DNA of 11,966 nucleotides, taken from JBCCMB01 sp039026555. Lineage in GTDB: Bacteria > Pseudomonadota > Alphaproteobacteria > Caulobacterales > Hyphomonadaceae. The position numbers and the translations under genes were made by a program. Positions 1 to 6,531 of this stretch are shown piece after piece; position 1 is the first letter of the stretch; each line of letters starts with the position of its first letter. The notes under the pieces were generated by a model. It saw nothing but the letters and a program-made list of their open reading frames with translations, did not search any database and was not told where the DNA came from. The stretch lies in contig JBCCMB010000083.1 of NCBI GenBank assembly GCA_039026555.1, positions 1 to 11,966 on the forward strand, given 5' to 3'.

Positions 1-14
1 CAAAAGGGTCCGCA

Positions 15-1682
15 ATGGCCGCCTATCAATATGTGTATCAGCTTCAGGGACTTTCAAAGACCTACCCCGGCGGCAAAAAAGTTTTTGAAAACATACATTT
101 GTCATTTTTACCGGATGCGAAAATCGGCGTTGTCGGCGTCAACGGCGCCGGCAAATCTACGCTATTAAAGATTATGGCCGGCATGGACGCCGAGTTTAAC
201 GGCGAGGCGCGCGCGGCCGATGGGATCAAAGTCGGCTATCTCCCGCAAGAACCGAAGCTGGATAAGGGCGGCGCCGTCTGGGACAATGTCATTGCCGACT
301 GCCCAGAAAAACAAGCGTTTGATGCGTTCAACGCCGTCTCCATGAAAATGGCGGAAGATTATTCCGACGAGCTGATGGAGGAGATGAACCAGCTCCAGGA
401 ACAAGTCGACGCGATGGACGCCTGGGACATCGACAGCAAGATCGAAATGGCGATGGAGGCGTTGCGCTGTCCGCCGGGCGATGCGGACGTCACCAAGCTT
501 TCAGGCGGCGAAACACGGCGCGTTGCAATCTGCCAGCTGCTTTTGTCCAAGCCCGACATGCTGTTGATGGACGAGCCGACCAACCATTTGGATGCGGAAA
601 CCGTCGCATGGCTTCAAAACTATCTGATCAATTTCTCCGGCTGCGTCATCCTGGTGACGCACGACCGCTATTTCCTCGACCAGATTACAGGTTGGATGCT
701 CGAACTCGATCGCGGACAGGGCATCCCTTATGAAGGCAATTACTCCGCCTGGTTAGAGCAAAAAGCCAAGCGGATGGAGCAAGAAGCGCGCGAAGAAGCG
801 GGGCGCAAACGCTCGCTCGCGCGCGAGCTGGAATGGGTCCGCTCCAGCCCTAAGGCCCGCCAGGCCAAATCCAAGGCGCGGATCACGGCCTATGAGGAAA
901 AAGCCTCCAAGGCGGAGAAGGAAAAGGTCACGACCGCCCAGATCCGCATTCCACCGGGACCGCGTTTGGGTAGTGTGGTTGTGGAAGCGGAACACCTCAA
1001 CAAAGCCTTCGATGAGAAGCTACTGATCGAGGATTTGTCCTTCCGTTTGCCGCCGGGCGGAATTGTCGGCGTTATCGGACCGAACGGCGCCGGCAAGACG
1101 ACGCTGTTCAAAATGATCACGGATCGCGAAAAGCCCGATGGCGGCAGTTTCAAAGTCGGCGATACGGTCCAGATGGGCTATATCGACCAGTCACGCGACA
1201 GTTTGAATGATGGAAAGACCGTTTGGGAGGAAATCTCAGACGGGCTTGATATTATCGATGTCGGCGGCGTGGAATTACCCTCGCGCGCTTATGTCTCGGC
1301 CTTCAATTTCAAGAAGACCGACCAGCAAAAGAAAGTCGGCCAGCTTTCCGGCGGGGAACGGAACCGGGTTCACCTGGCCAAAATGCTGCGCGAAGGCGGC
1401 AATTTGCTCCTGCTCGACGAACCGACCAACGACCTCGACGTCGAAACGCTGCAGGCGTTGGAAGACGGTCTGGATGATTTCCCAGGCTGCGCCGTGGTGA
1501 TCAGCCACGATCGCTGGTTCCTCGATCGTATGTGCACCCATATTCTCGCCTTTGAGGGCGATAGCCATGTGGAATGGTTCGAGGGCGATTTCACGTCTTA
1601 TCTGGAAGACAAGAAACGCCGCTTGGGCGCTGAAGCGGTGGAGCCCAAACGTCCGACCTTCAAGAAATTCTCGCGGGATTAG
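15..1682 (+). CDS. ettA: Energy-dependent translational throttle protein EttA (ABC-F ATPase)
   Basis: Cytoplasmic ABC-F protein. In E. coli, EttA binds the ribosomal E site and links ATP/ADP level to entry into elongation. Two ABC cassettes without membrane segments are visible. Cassette 1 has Walker A GVNGAGKS (41-48), signature LSGGE (162-166) and Walker B with D186-E187. Cassette 2 has Walker A GPNGAGKT (355-362), signature LSGGE (444-448) and D468-E469. Between them lies a charged, Lys/Arg/Glu-rich linker (about 240-325) where the P-site tRNA interaction motif of this family sits. The 555-residue length equals that of E. coli EttA. The ATG has AAGGG six bases upstream. The gene stands alone here; its promoter lies outside the window and I see no clear terminator after it. 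Other ABC-F paralogues such as Uup are less likely, given the length and the N-terminal YxYxLxGLSKxYPGGK pattern. Confidence 0.95.
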   Translation: MAAYQYVYQLQGLSKTYPGGKKVFENIHLSFLPDAKIGVVGVNGAGKSTLLKIMAGMDAEFNGEARAADGIKVGYLPQEPKLDKGGAVWDNVIADCPEKQAFDAFNAVSMKMAEDYSDELMEEMNQLQEQVDAMDAWDIDSKIEMAMEALRCPPGDADVTKLSGGETRRVAICQLLLSKPDMLLMDEPTNHLDAETVAWLQNYLINFSGCVILVTHDRYFLDQITGWMLELDRGQGIPYEGNYSAWLEQKAKRMEQEAREEAGRKRSLARELEWVRSSPKARQAKSKARITAYEEKASKAEKEKVTTAQIRIPPGPRLGSVVVEAEHLNKAFDEKLLIEDLSFRLPPGGIVGVIGPNGAGKTTLFKMITDREKPDGGSFKVGDTVQMGYIDQSRDSLNDGKTVWEEISDGLDIIDVGGVELPSRAYVSAFNFKKTDQQKKVGQLSGGERNRVHLAKMLREGGNLLLLDEPTNDLDVETLQALEDGLDDFPGCAVVISHDRWFLDRMCTHILAFEGDSHVEWFEGDFTSYLEDKKRRLGAEAVEPKRPTFKKFSRD

Positions 1683-1786
1683 GCGGTCGTCCGAGCGTTT
1701 GGAAGCAACCTCTTTCCCCACCGTCGCGGCTGGCTTTGCGGGCGCCCTGAACTACACTCATCGCTCCTAAAGTTGCGAGGACGCCC

Positions 1787-3181
1787 ATGGCCATTGAAAC
1801 AGACTATTTGATCATCGGCGCGGGCGCGTCTTGTTTAGCGTTCGCTGACGAAATGCTTACGCAGTCCGACGCGCACATGACTATTGTCGACAAGCGCCAC
1901 GCGCCCGGCGGGCATTGGAATGACGCTTACCCGTTTGTGCGCCTGCATCAGCCTTCGACCTTTTACGGGGTTGAGTCCAAGGAGCTCAGCGACGGGGCGA
2001 TTGACGAAAGCGGGGTCAATGCGGGGAATATGAGCTTATCCGAGGGCTCGGAAATCCTGCATTATTTCCACAGCATTATGAAAGAGCGCCTGCTGCCCTC
2101 AGGGCGGGTCTCTTACTATCCGCTCAGCGAAGTCACCGAGGATCGGAAAATCCGGTCCTTGCTGTCGGGCGAGGTGGAGGATGTGTTTGTCCGCAAGAAA
2201 GTCGTGGATGCATCCTACCACGAGAACGCTGTGCCGCGCACGCACACGCGCAAATTCAAAGTGGCCGAGGGTGTGACCTGCGCGCCGCCGAATGATTTGC
2301 CGCGCCTCGCCGCTAAGGCGGATCATTTCACTGTGCTCGGCGCTGGCAAGACGGGCATCGATGCATGCGTTTGGCTGCTCACGCATGGCGCGGATCCCAA
2401 AAAAATGTCTTGGGTCGTGCCGCGCGATCCCTGGTTGATTAATCGCGCGACGACCCAACCGCACGACAAATTCTTCGAAGACGTGTTTGGCGGCTTTGTG
2501 CGGCGTCAGGAGGCGATTGCGACGGCGACATCGCCAACGGATTTCGCTCATAAGATGGAAGAAGCCGGCATCTGGCTACGCATTGACCCGAATGTTGAAC
2601 CAGGCTTCTACCACGCCGCCACCGTCTCGCATCTGGAGTTAGAGGCGGTGCGCAAGATTGGCGACATCATTCGCATGGGCCGCTTACAAGAAATCCAAAA
2701 AGACAAGCTCATCCTCGATCAAGGTGAAAAGGCTACGCAGCCGAACACGCTTTATGTCGATTGCACGGCGAGCGCGATAGAGAAGAAGCCGACCAAGCCA
2801 ATCTTCGACGGCGATGTGATCACCCTGCAAATGATCCGCTTTCCGCAAGTTTCCTTCAACGCTGCTTTGACCGCGTTTCTTGAGGCGAATTTCGAGGATG
2901 AAGAGACTAAGCAAAGCATGGCGGCGCCCGTGCCCTTGCCTGACAGTGTTGAGGATTATGTCCGTTCCCTGCAGCCAGATATGATGAACCGCTACAATGC
3001 CGCGCGGAATTCTCTGGTGCGCAATTGGTGCGGAGAGTCGCGGCTGGACGGCTTCGCCAAGATCGCGCGTGAAGCGTCCGAAGGTCGTCCTGATCGCCAA
3101 GCCTTGCTGAAGCAGATCAGGGACACCTCTTTCGCGGCGGTAGCGAATTTGCCGAACATTCTCGCCGCCGCCGAGACGTAG
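1787..3181 (+). CDS. NAD(P)/FAD-dependent oxidoreductase, monooxygenase-like, substrate unknown
   Basis: A 464-residue soluble protein with two dinucleotide-binding folds. The first, at the N-terminus, has G11-A-G13-A-S-C16 after a hydrophobic strand and an acidic residue in the IVDK strand, as for FAD binding. The third glycine of GxGxxG is replaced by Cys16. A PGGHW stretch follows, as in many flavin monooxygenase-like proteins. The second fold has LGAGKTG at 184-190, expected to bind NAD(P)H. I do not see the FxGxxxHxxx(Y/F/W) fingerprint of classical FMO or Baeyer-Villiger enzymes, so hydroxylase activity is not established. The ATG has GAGGA five bases upstream. It is followed after nine bases by the isomerase-like gene, so the two are probably cotranscribed. 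The fold class is secure; the substrate and reaction are not known. Confidence 0.8.
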   Translation: MAIETDYLIIGAGASCLAFADEMLTQSDAHMTIVDKRHAPGGHWNDAYPFVRLHQPSTFYGVESKELSDGAIDESGVNAGNMSLSEGSEILHYFHSIMKERLLPSGRVSYYPLSEVTEDRKIRSLLSGEVEDVFVRKKVVDASYHENAVPRTHTRKFKVAEGVTCAPPNDLPRLAAKADHFTVLGAGKTGIDACVWLLTHGADPKKMSWVVPRDPWLINRATTQPHDKFFEDVFGGFVRRQEAIATATSPTDFAHKMEEAGIWLRIDPNVEPGFYHAATVSHLELEAVRKIGDIIRMGRLQEIQKDKLILDQGEKATQPNTLYVDCTASAIEKKPTKPIFDGDVITLQMIRFPQVSFNAALTAFLEANFEDEETKQSMAAPVPLPDSVEDYVRSLQPDMMNRYNAARNSLVRNWCGESRLDGFAKIAREASEGRPDRQALLKQIRDTSFAAVANLPNILAAAET

Positions 3182-3190
3182 AGCGCGAAC

Positions 3191-3805
3191 ATGGGCCCCA
3201 AGCTGGAGTTTTGGCACGAATTCGCCAGCACCTACTCCTATCTCAGCGCCGCTCGTATCGGTGAGTTGGCGGCCGCGACGGGCGTCGAGATTGTTTGGCG
3301 CCCCTTTCTTTTGGGGCCGATTTTCGCGGCGCAAGGGTGGGAGACTTCGCCTTTCAACATCTATCCGAACAAAGGCCGTTATATGTGGCGCGATATGGAA
3401 CGGCGCGCGGGGGCGTTGGGCCTTCCATTCCAGCGCCCAGCGGAAGAGGGTCTGTTTCCTCAGAACGGCCTGAAAGCGGCGCGGCTCATGCTGGTCGGCG
3501 TTGATCAAGGTTGGGGCGCTGCGTTTGCGCCACTGGTCTACCGCGCCCAATTCGGCGATGGCCGTCTAATCTCGGACGATGCGGTCCTACGTAAGTGCGC
3601 TTTCGACGCCGGCGGCGATGCGGATGCGGCGTTTCGCGAGGCCGGTACGGATCGCATCAAACAAAAGATGCGCGCTCAGACCGAGATTGCGGCGGCGCGC
3701 GGTCTGTTCGGCGCGCCGAGCTTTGTTGTGGGCGACGAAGTGTTTTGGGGCGATGATCGCTTGGAGGACGCGCTGACGTGGGCCGCGCGCTCGGCGTCCG
3801 CTTAG
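3191..3805 (+). CDS. 2-hydroxychromene-2-carboxylate isomerase family protein (DsbA/kappa-GST fold)
   Basis: A 204-residue thioredoxin-fold protein of the HCCA isomerase family. The NahD-type members isomerise 2-hydroxychromene-2-carboxylate with glutathione in naphthalene breakdown, but many family members act elsewhere. Family-typical stretches are the N-terminal FWHEFASTYSYLSAARI, then RPFLLGPIFAAQGW, then SPFNIYPNKGRYMWRD, and the C-terminal GAPSFVVGDEVFWGDDRLED carrying the expected cis-proline loop. There is no CxxC motif; a serine/threonine segment (FASTYSY) replaces it, so a disulfide-exchange role is unlikely. There is no signal peptide, so it should be cytoplasmic. The start is nine bases after the preceding stop with only a weak Shine-Dalgarno (GAGCG), which suggests translational coupling. 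No aromatic dioxygenase genes are present in this window, so a catabolic role is unproven; glutathione-dependent chemistry is the safer statement. Confidence 0.85.
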   Translation: MGPKLEFWHEFASTYSYLSAARIGELAAATGVEIVWRPFLLGPIFAAQGWETSPFNIYPNKGRYMWRDMERRAGALGLPFQRPAEEGLFPQNGLKAARLMLVGVDQGWGAAFAPLVYRAQFGDGRLISDDAVLRKCAFDAGGDADAAFREAGTDRIKQKMRAQTEIAAARGLFGAPSFVVGDEVFWGDDRLEDALTWAARSASA

Positions 3806-3815
3806 GCCTAGATAC

Positions 3816-3850
3816 AAAAAAGCCCGAGCCGTCGGGCCCGGGCTTTGTGT
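3816..3850. terminator. Hairpin terminator between convergent operons, probably bidirectional
   Basis: The arms 3819-3830 and 3835-3846 pair over 12 positions with one A-C mismatch and a four-base loop. A second fold, GCCCGA/TCGGGC around loop GCCG (3822-3837), is also possible. Read on the minus strand, the stem runs into six Ts (3821-3816), a good intrinsic terminator for mlaA-mlaC. Read on the plus strand the tail is TTTGTGTCTTT, which is weaker but suitable for the isomerase gene ending at 3805. The position between convergent stops supports this. Confidence 0.85.
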
Positions 3851-3869
3851 CTTTGCAAGAGCAAGCAGT

Positions 3870-4589
3870 TTAGCCGGCTTCGCCCTCTGCGTCCGCGTCG
3901 AGATCGCCGAAGCGCGTCTCTACGCCGGCTTCTTCAGATTCGCGCAGTTTCTGGGTCATGCCGTGGATGCGGTTGATCAATTCGTTCACATCGCCGTTGG
4001 CGCGGTCCAAAATCGCGACGAATTGCGCCCGTTGCTCTTGCGCCAGCCAAATCTGGCTTCCTTCTAGATTCACCGCCACATCCAAGACTTTGTAGGCGTC
4101 CGGGTTATTTTTGTCCCGGCGAACGCGCCATTCGATGTTGAGTACATCGCCGGTGTCCATGTCTGGAATCTGCGATTTAACGACCACGTCGCCGGGTTTC
4201 AGATCAATGGAGCCGGTAACGTTAATGGTTTCGCCGCGATACTGGTCCAACTGAACTTCGTAGACCGCCATCGCGTATTCGGTGAACGCTTCGAAATATG
4301 CGTCGAATTCTTCCGCCGACATCTGGCGGCCATAACGCCCGACGGCGAAGCGCGCCACGCGCGGAATGTCCGCAAACTGGTTCATATAGTCGCTGAAGAC
4401 GCTGGTCCGTTCGGCGCTCGTCAAATCTGGCGAGCTTAAAGTTTGCAGCACGTTCTTCGCGTTTTCTTCTACGAAAGCTTCAGCGCGCGCATCGGCTAAA
4501 GCGGCGCCAGCGAGCGAAACCGCCGCAATGCTCGCCGCGACTACACGGCTGATGTGTCTCAAGACTGGAATCTGCTTCTGTATGGTCAT
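3870..4589 (-). CDS. mlaC: MlaC/Ttg2D-family periplasmic phospholipid-binding protein
   Basis: A protein of about 239 residues, matching the MlaC (Ttg2D) family that ferries phospholipid across the periplasm between outer-membrane MlaA and the inner-membrane MlaFEDB ABC complex. The N-terminus has basic residues, then a hydrophobic stretch VVAASIAAVSLAGAALA ending in a signal peptidase I-type ALADA site. The mature part begins with a helical region (FVEENAKNVLQTLSS), followed by YMNQFADIPRVARFAVGRYGR and a strand-rich region including IEWRVRRDK and VLDVAVNLEGS, typical of the family. The chosen ATG at 4589 has GGGAG (4602-4598) eight bases upstream. A GTG five codons earlier is possible, but it overlaps that ribosome site. 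The gene follows mlaA after 24 bases and is cotranscribed with it. No mlaF, mlaE or mlaD is seen in the window. The C-terminal tail is acidic. Confidence 0.88.
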   Translation of the reverse strand: MTIQKQIPVLRHISRVVAASIAAVSLAGAALADARAEAFVEENAKNVLQTLSSPDLTSAERTSVFSDYMNQFADIPRVARFAVGRYGRQMSAEEFDAYFEAFTEYAMAVYEVQLDQYRGETINVTGSIDLKPGDVVVKSQIPDMDTGDVLNIEWRVRRDKNNPDAYKVLDVAVNLEGSQIWLAQEQRAQFVAILDRANGDVNELINRIHGMTQKLRESEEAGVETRFGDLDADAEGEAG

Positions 4590-4597
4590 GGTATCTG

Positions 4598-4602
4598 CTC
4601 CC
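4598..4602 (-). promoter_or_regulatory. Shine-Dalgarno site deciding the mlaC start
   Basis: GGGAG on the minus strand lies eight bases before the ATG at 4589. Because the upstream in-frame GTG (4604-4602) would bury this site inside the coding region, the ATG is preferred. Confidence 0.6.
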
Positions 4603-4613
4603 ACCGAGCCTAA

Positions 4614-5369
4614 TTAGTATTCTTCGTATTCTTCATCGAAATCGGGCAAATTTTCGTACGCGCTTGGGTCTTCTTCTCCGTTTCTGATCGCGGCGGCCCG
4701 GGTTTGGCCATAAATCCGCCGCACCGCGGTGTAGGGGTCGGCTTGCGTCGACCGAAGATTGTCGATCGTTTCGATCGCGCCTTCCCGAGCCGATATCGCT
4801 CCGACGACAGCCCGGCCGACCATAAACGCGTCATCGCCTTCAAACTCCGTCCAAGTTAATGGATCGAAAGCAATATCCGCGCCAGTGCCCAAAAGGTCGC
4901 GGGGATTGGTGGATCCGAGGAAGGGAAGAACCAGGTAAGGGCCGCCTTCAACGCCCCAAACGCCGAGCGTCTGGCCGAAATCTTCGCGCGGACCTTCCAG
5001 CGATTCAAAATTGTTGGCGACGTCTAGTATGCCCACAAGCCCCACAGTGGAGTTGATCAAAAAACGGCCGGTCGTGTCGCCCGCGCTTACAAGATCGCCC
5101 TGCAGCACATTGTTCACAAATGTGACAGGCTCTCGCAGATTGCCGAGAAAATTGCGGACGCCTTTGCGGATGGGCTTGTTCGTGACAGCGCGATAACCTT
5201 TCGCGACGGGTTCCAACACCGCTTTATCTAATTCGTCGTTAAAGCCGTACATCGTGCGGTTGAAGCCTTCGAACGGGTCGCCGGGCGTCGAGGTGGTGTT
5301 GCCGCTGGAGGCGCACCCCGCCGTCGTCACAAGCAGCAAGCCGGCGGTTGCTTTCGCAAAAGTGGTCAT
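4614..5369 (-). CDS. mlaA: MlaA/VacJ family outer-membrane lipoprotein
   Basis: A 251-residue lipoprotein, the same length as E. coli MlaA. MlaA sits in the outer membrane, usually with a porin, and removes misplaced phospholipid from the outer leaflet for transfer to MlaC. The N-terminus MTTFAKATAGLLLVTTAGC gives a short lipoprotein signal with Cys19; the lipobox residue at -3 is Thr, which is slightly atypical. Family stretches follow: DPFEGFNRTMYGFNDELD, then RNFLGNLREPVTFVNNVLQG, then GRFLINSTVGLVGILDVA, then EDFGQTLGVWGVEGGPYLVL. The C-terminus ends in a strongly acidic, Tyr-rich tail (DFDEEYEEY). The ATG at 5369 has AAGGGG five bases upstream. A TTG start at 5393 is possible but would add eight polar residues before the signal sequence. 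It is the first gene of the mlaA-mlaC unit and diverges from the methionine operon. Confidence 0.92.
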   Translation of the reverse strand: MTTFAKATAGLLLVTTAGCASSGNTTSTPGDPFEGFNRTMYGFNDELDKAVLEPVAKGYRAVTNKPIRKGVRNFLGNLREPVTFVNNVLQGDLVSAGDTTGRFLINSTVGLVGILDVANNFESLEGPREDFGQTLGVWGVEGGPYLVLPFLGSTNPRDLLGTGADIAFDPLTWTEFEGDDAFMVGRAVVGAISAREGAIETIDNLRSTQADPYTAVRRIYGQTRAAAIRNGEEDPSAYENLPDFDEEYEEY

Positions 5370-5374
5370 GTCGT

Positions 5375-5380
5375 CCCCTT
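5375..5380 (-). promoter_or_regulatory. Shine-Dalgarno site deciding the mlaA start
   Basis: AAGGGG on the minus strand lies five bases before the ATG at 5369. It favours this start over the upstream TTG at 5393 and leaves a clean lipoprotein signal peptide. Confidence 0.65.
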
Positions 5381-5398
5381 CATGCAAATTCAACCGCC

Positions 5399-5427
5399 GA
5401 TATGCGCTTGTTAATGATTAGGTTCAA
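5399..5427 (-). promoter_or_regulatory. Possible mlaA promoter
   Basis: On the minus strand, TTGAAC (5427-5422) and CATATC (5404-5399) are separated by 17 bases, upstream of mlaA. The matches to the sigma-70 consensus are partial (four and three of six), so this is a weak call. It rests mainly on location. Confidence 0.3.
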
Positions 5428-5460
5428 TGGAGATTGGGCCATGATTACAAATCTGTGTTC

Positions 5461-5489
5461 TTGCAGCCGCACAGCGGGCATGGTAAATG
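5461..5489 (+). promoter_or_regulatory. Possible promoter of the sahR-metF-metH operon
   Basis: TTGCAG (5461-5466) and TAAATG (5484-5489, preceded by TGG as in an extended -10) are separated by 17 bases. A start from here would fall at the beginning of the palindromic operator, so a bound repressor would block transcription. TATAAA inside the operator (5496-5501) is a better -10 by sequence but has no good -35. Either way the promoter and operator overlap or abut. Confidence 0.35.
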
Positions 5490-5492
5490 ATT

Positions 5493-5516
5493 TCATATAA
5501 AGATATGTTTATATGA
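5493..5516. promoter_or_regulatory. Palindromic operator, likely SahR binding site
   Basis: A perfect 9-bp inverted repeat, TCATATAAA (5493-5501) and TTTATATGA (5508-5516), surrounds the six-base centre GATATG. The centre itself fails to be symmetric at only one base pair. The site ends four bases before the first ATG of the ArsR-methyltransferase gene. Its AT-rich composition stands out from the GC-rich surroundings. ArsR-family dimers bind such palindromes over promoters, and SahR regulators are known to control SAM-cycle genes like those downstream. Binding by this protein is inferred. Confidence 0.75.
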
Positions 5517-5520
5517 GCAT

Positions 5521-6531
5521 ATGATGCTGAAGAGCCTAGACGAAACGATCGAGGAGCTGCGCGCGGCGGGCGAACCTACGCGCCTGCGTGTCCTTGCGCT
5601 TTTGTCTGCTGGAGAGCTCTCCGTCGGCGAGTTGGCGCAGGTCCTGGGACAAAGCCAGCCACGTTTGTCCCGTCATATGAAATTCCTTACCAATTCCGGA
5701 TTGGTCGAGCGCATGCCGGAAGGGGCGTGGGTGTTTTATCGCCTCGCGTCCTCCGGTCGCGGGCGGATATTGGCCGATGCGCTCTTGTCCTTCTTAGATA
5801 TGAGCGATCCCCTCTTGCGTCGAGACGCCGGCAGGCTTGCAGAGGCGCGCGCCGCGCGGGCGGCGGCGGCGATGTCTTATTTCGAACGCGTGGCGGCTGA
5901 ATGGGATGGGCTACGCGCTTTGCACTATCCTGAAGACGCGATCGAAGCGGCGATTTTAGAGGCCGCCGGTGCGGGGCCGTTCGATTTCGTTATCGATATG
6001 GGTACGGGAACGGGCCGCATGCTTGGCTTGTTGGCGGAACGTACGGATCGCGCCGAAGGCGTCGATCTATCGCATCAAATGTTGACGGTTGCGCGCGCCA
6101 ATCTGCAAGCTAAGGGCGTTACAAATGTCGGCGTTCGCCATGGCGACGCCACGGCGGCGCCTTTCGACGACGCCGTCGCCGATCTCGTCGTTATCCACCA
6201 AGTCTTGCATTTTCTCGACGAGCCATGGCGCGCGTTAAGTGAGGCTGCGCGCACATTGAAACCGGGCGGCAGGGTCGTAATCATCGATTTTGCGCCGCAT
6301 GATTTGGAGTATTTGCGCCGCGATCATGCGCACCGTCATTTGGGTGTTGCGGATGCTGACGTCGAAAACTGGGTGGCGGGGGCCGGCCTTTCGCTCGGCG
6401 CGACCCGCCGGTTCGCCGCGCCAAGCGACGCTGAAGCTGGTCTATCCGTGACGATTTGGACCGCATTAAGCCCTGCCGACGCCACGCGGACCAAATTGTT
6501 GAATTCTCCAATAAAGGACGCTGTCGTGTGA
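5521..6531 (+). CDS. sahR: SahR-like ArsR-family regulator fused to a SAM-methyltransferase-type domain
   Basis: A 336-residue fusion. Residues about 10-95 form an ArsR winged helix, with LRVLALLSAGELSVGELAQ, a recognition helix around QSQPRLSRHMKFL, and a wing GLVERMPEGAWVFYRL. Residues about 120-300 are a class I methyltransferase fold with motif I D159-MGTGTG-165, an acidic D182 after strand 2 for the ribose, and LKPGGRVVIIDF later. SahR, a known ArsR-family repressor of SAM-cycle genes in Proteobacteria, uses such a methylase-related domain to sense S-adenosylhomocysteine and release DNA. That role fits this gene because it heads a metF-metH operon and follows a palindrome. Its stop overlaps the metF start. 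No good Shine-Dalgarno is visible; ATG at 5521 or the next codon at 5524 could be the start. A true methyltransferase activity cannot be excluded from sequence. Confidence 0.85.
   Translation: MMLKSLDETIEELRAAGEPTRLRVLALLSAGELSVGELAQVLGQSQPRLSRHMKFLTNSGLVERMPEGAWVFYRLASSGRGRILADALLSFLDMSDPLLRRDAGRLAEARAARAAAAMSYFERVAAEWDGLRALHYPEDAIEAAILEAAGAGPFDFVIDMGTGTGRMLGLLAERTDRAEGVDLSHQMLTVARANLQAKGVTNVGVRHGDATAAPFDDAVADLVVIHQVLHFLDEPWRALSEAARTLKPGGRVVIIDFAPHDLEYLRRDHAHRHLGVADADVENWVAGAGLSLGATRRFAAPSDAEAGLSVTIWTALSPADATRTKLLNSPIKDAVV
6514..6518 (+). promoter_or_regulatory. Shine-Dalgarno site deciding the metF start
   Basis: AAGGA lies nine bases before the GTG at 6528, inside the end of the regulator gene. 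It supports the GTG over an in-frame ATG at 6456, which would add 24 residues absent from MetF proteins. Confidence 0.65.

Noticed and set aside
1683..1786. A promoter or terminator in the gap after ettA
   Set aside because: A TACACT at 1753-1758 lacks a properly spaced -35, and I see no stable hairpin with a T run. A promoter for the oxidoreductase may exist here but I cannot place it.
2684..3550. A 288-codon open frame on the minus strand opposite the oxidoreductase and isomerase genes
   Set aside because: It lies across two well-supported plus-strand genes, has no recognisable domain, and is of the low-complexity Arg-rich kind typical of antisense frames in GC-rich DNA.
5394..5520. A SAM, SAH or cobalamin riboswitch controlling the methionine genes
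   Set aside because: The region is only about 130 bases and shows no recognisable riboswitch core or leader terminator. Control is better explained by the palindromic operator. The gaps before the metH parts are too short for one.
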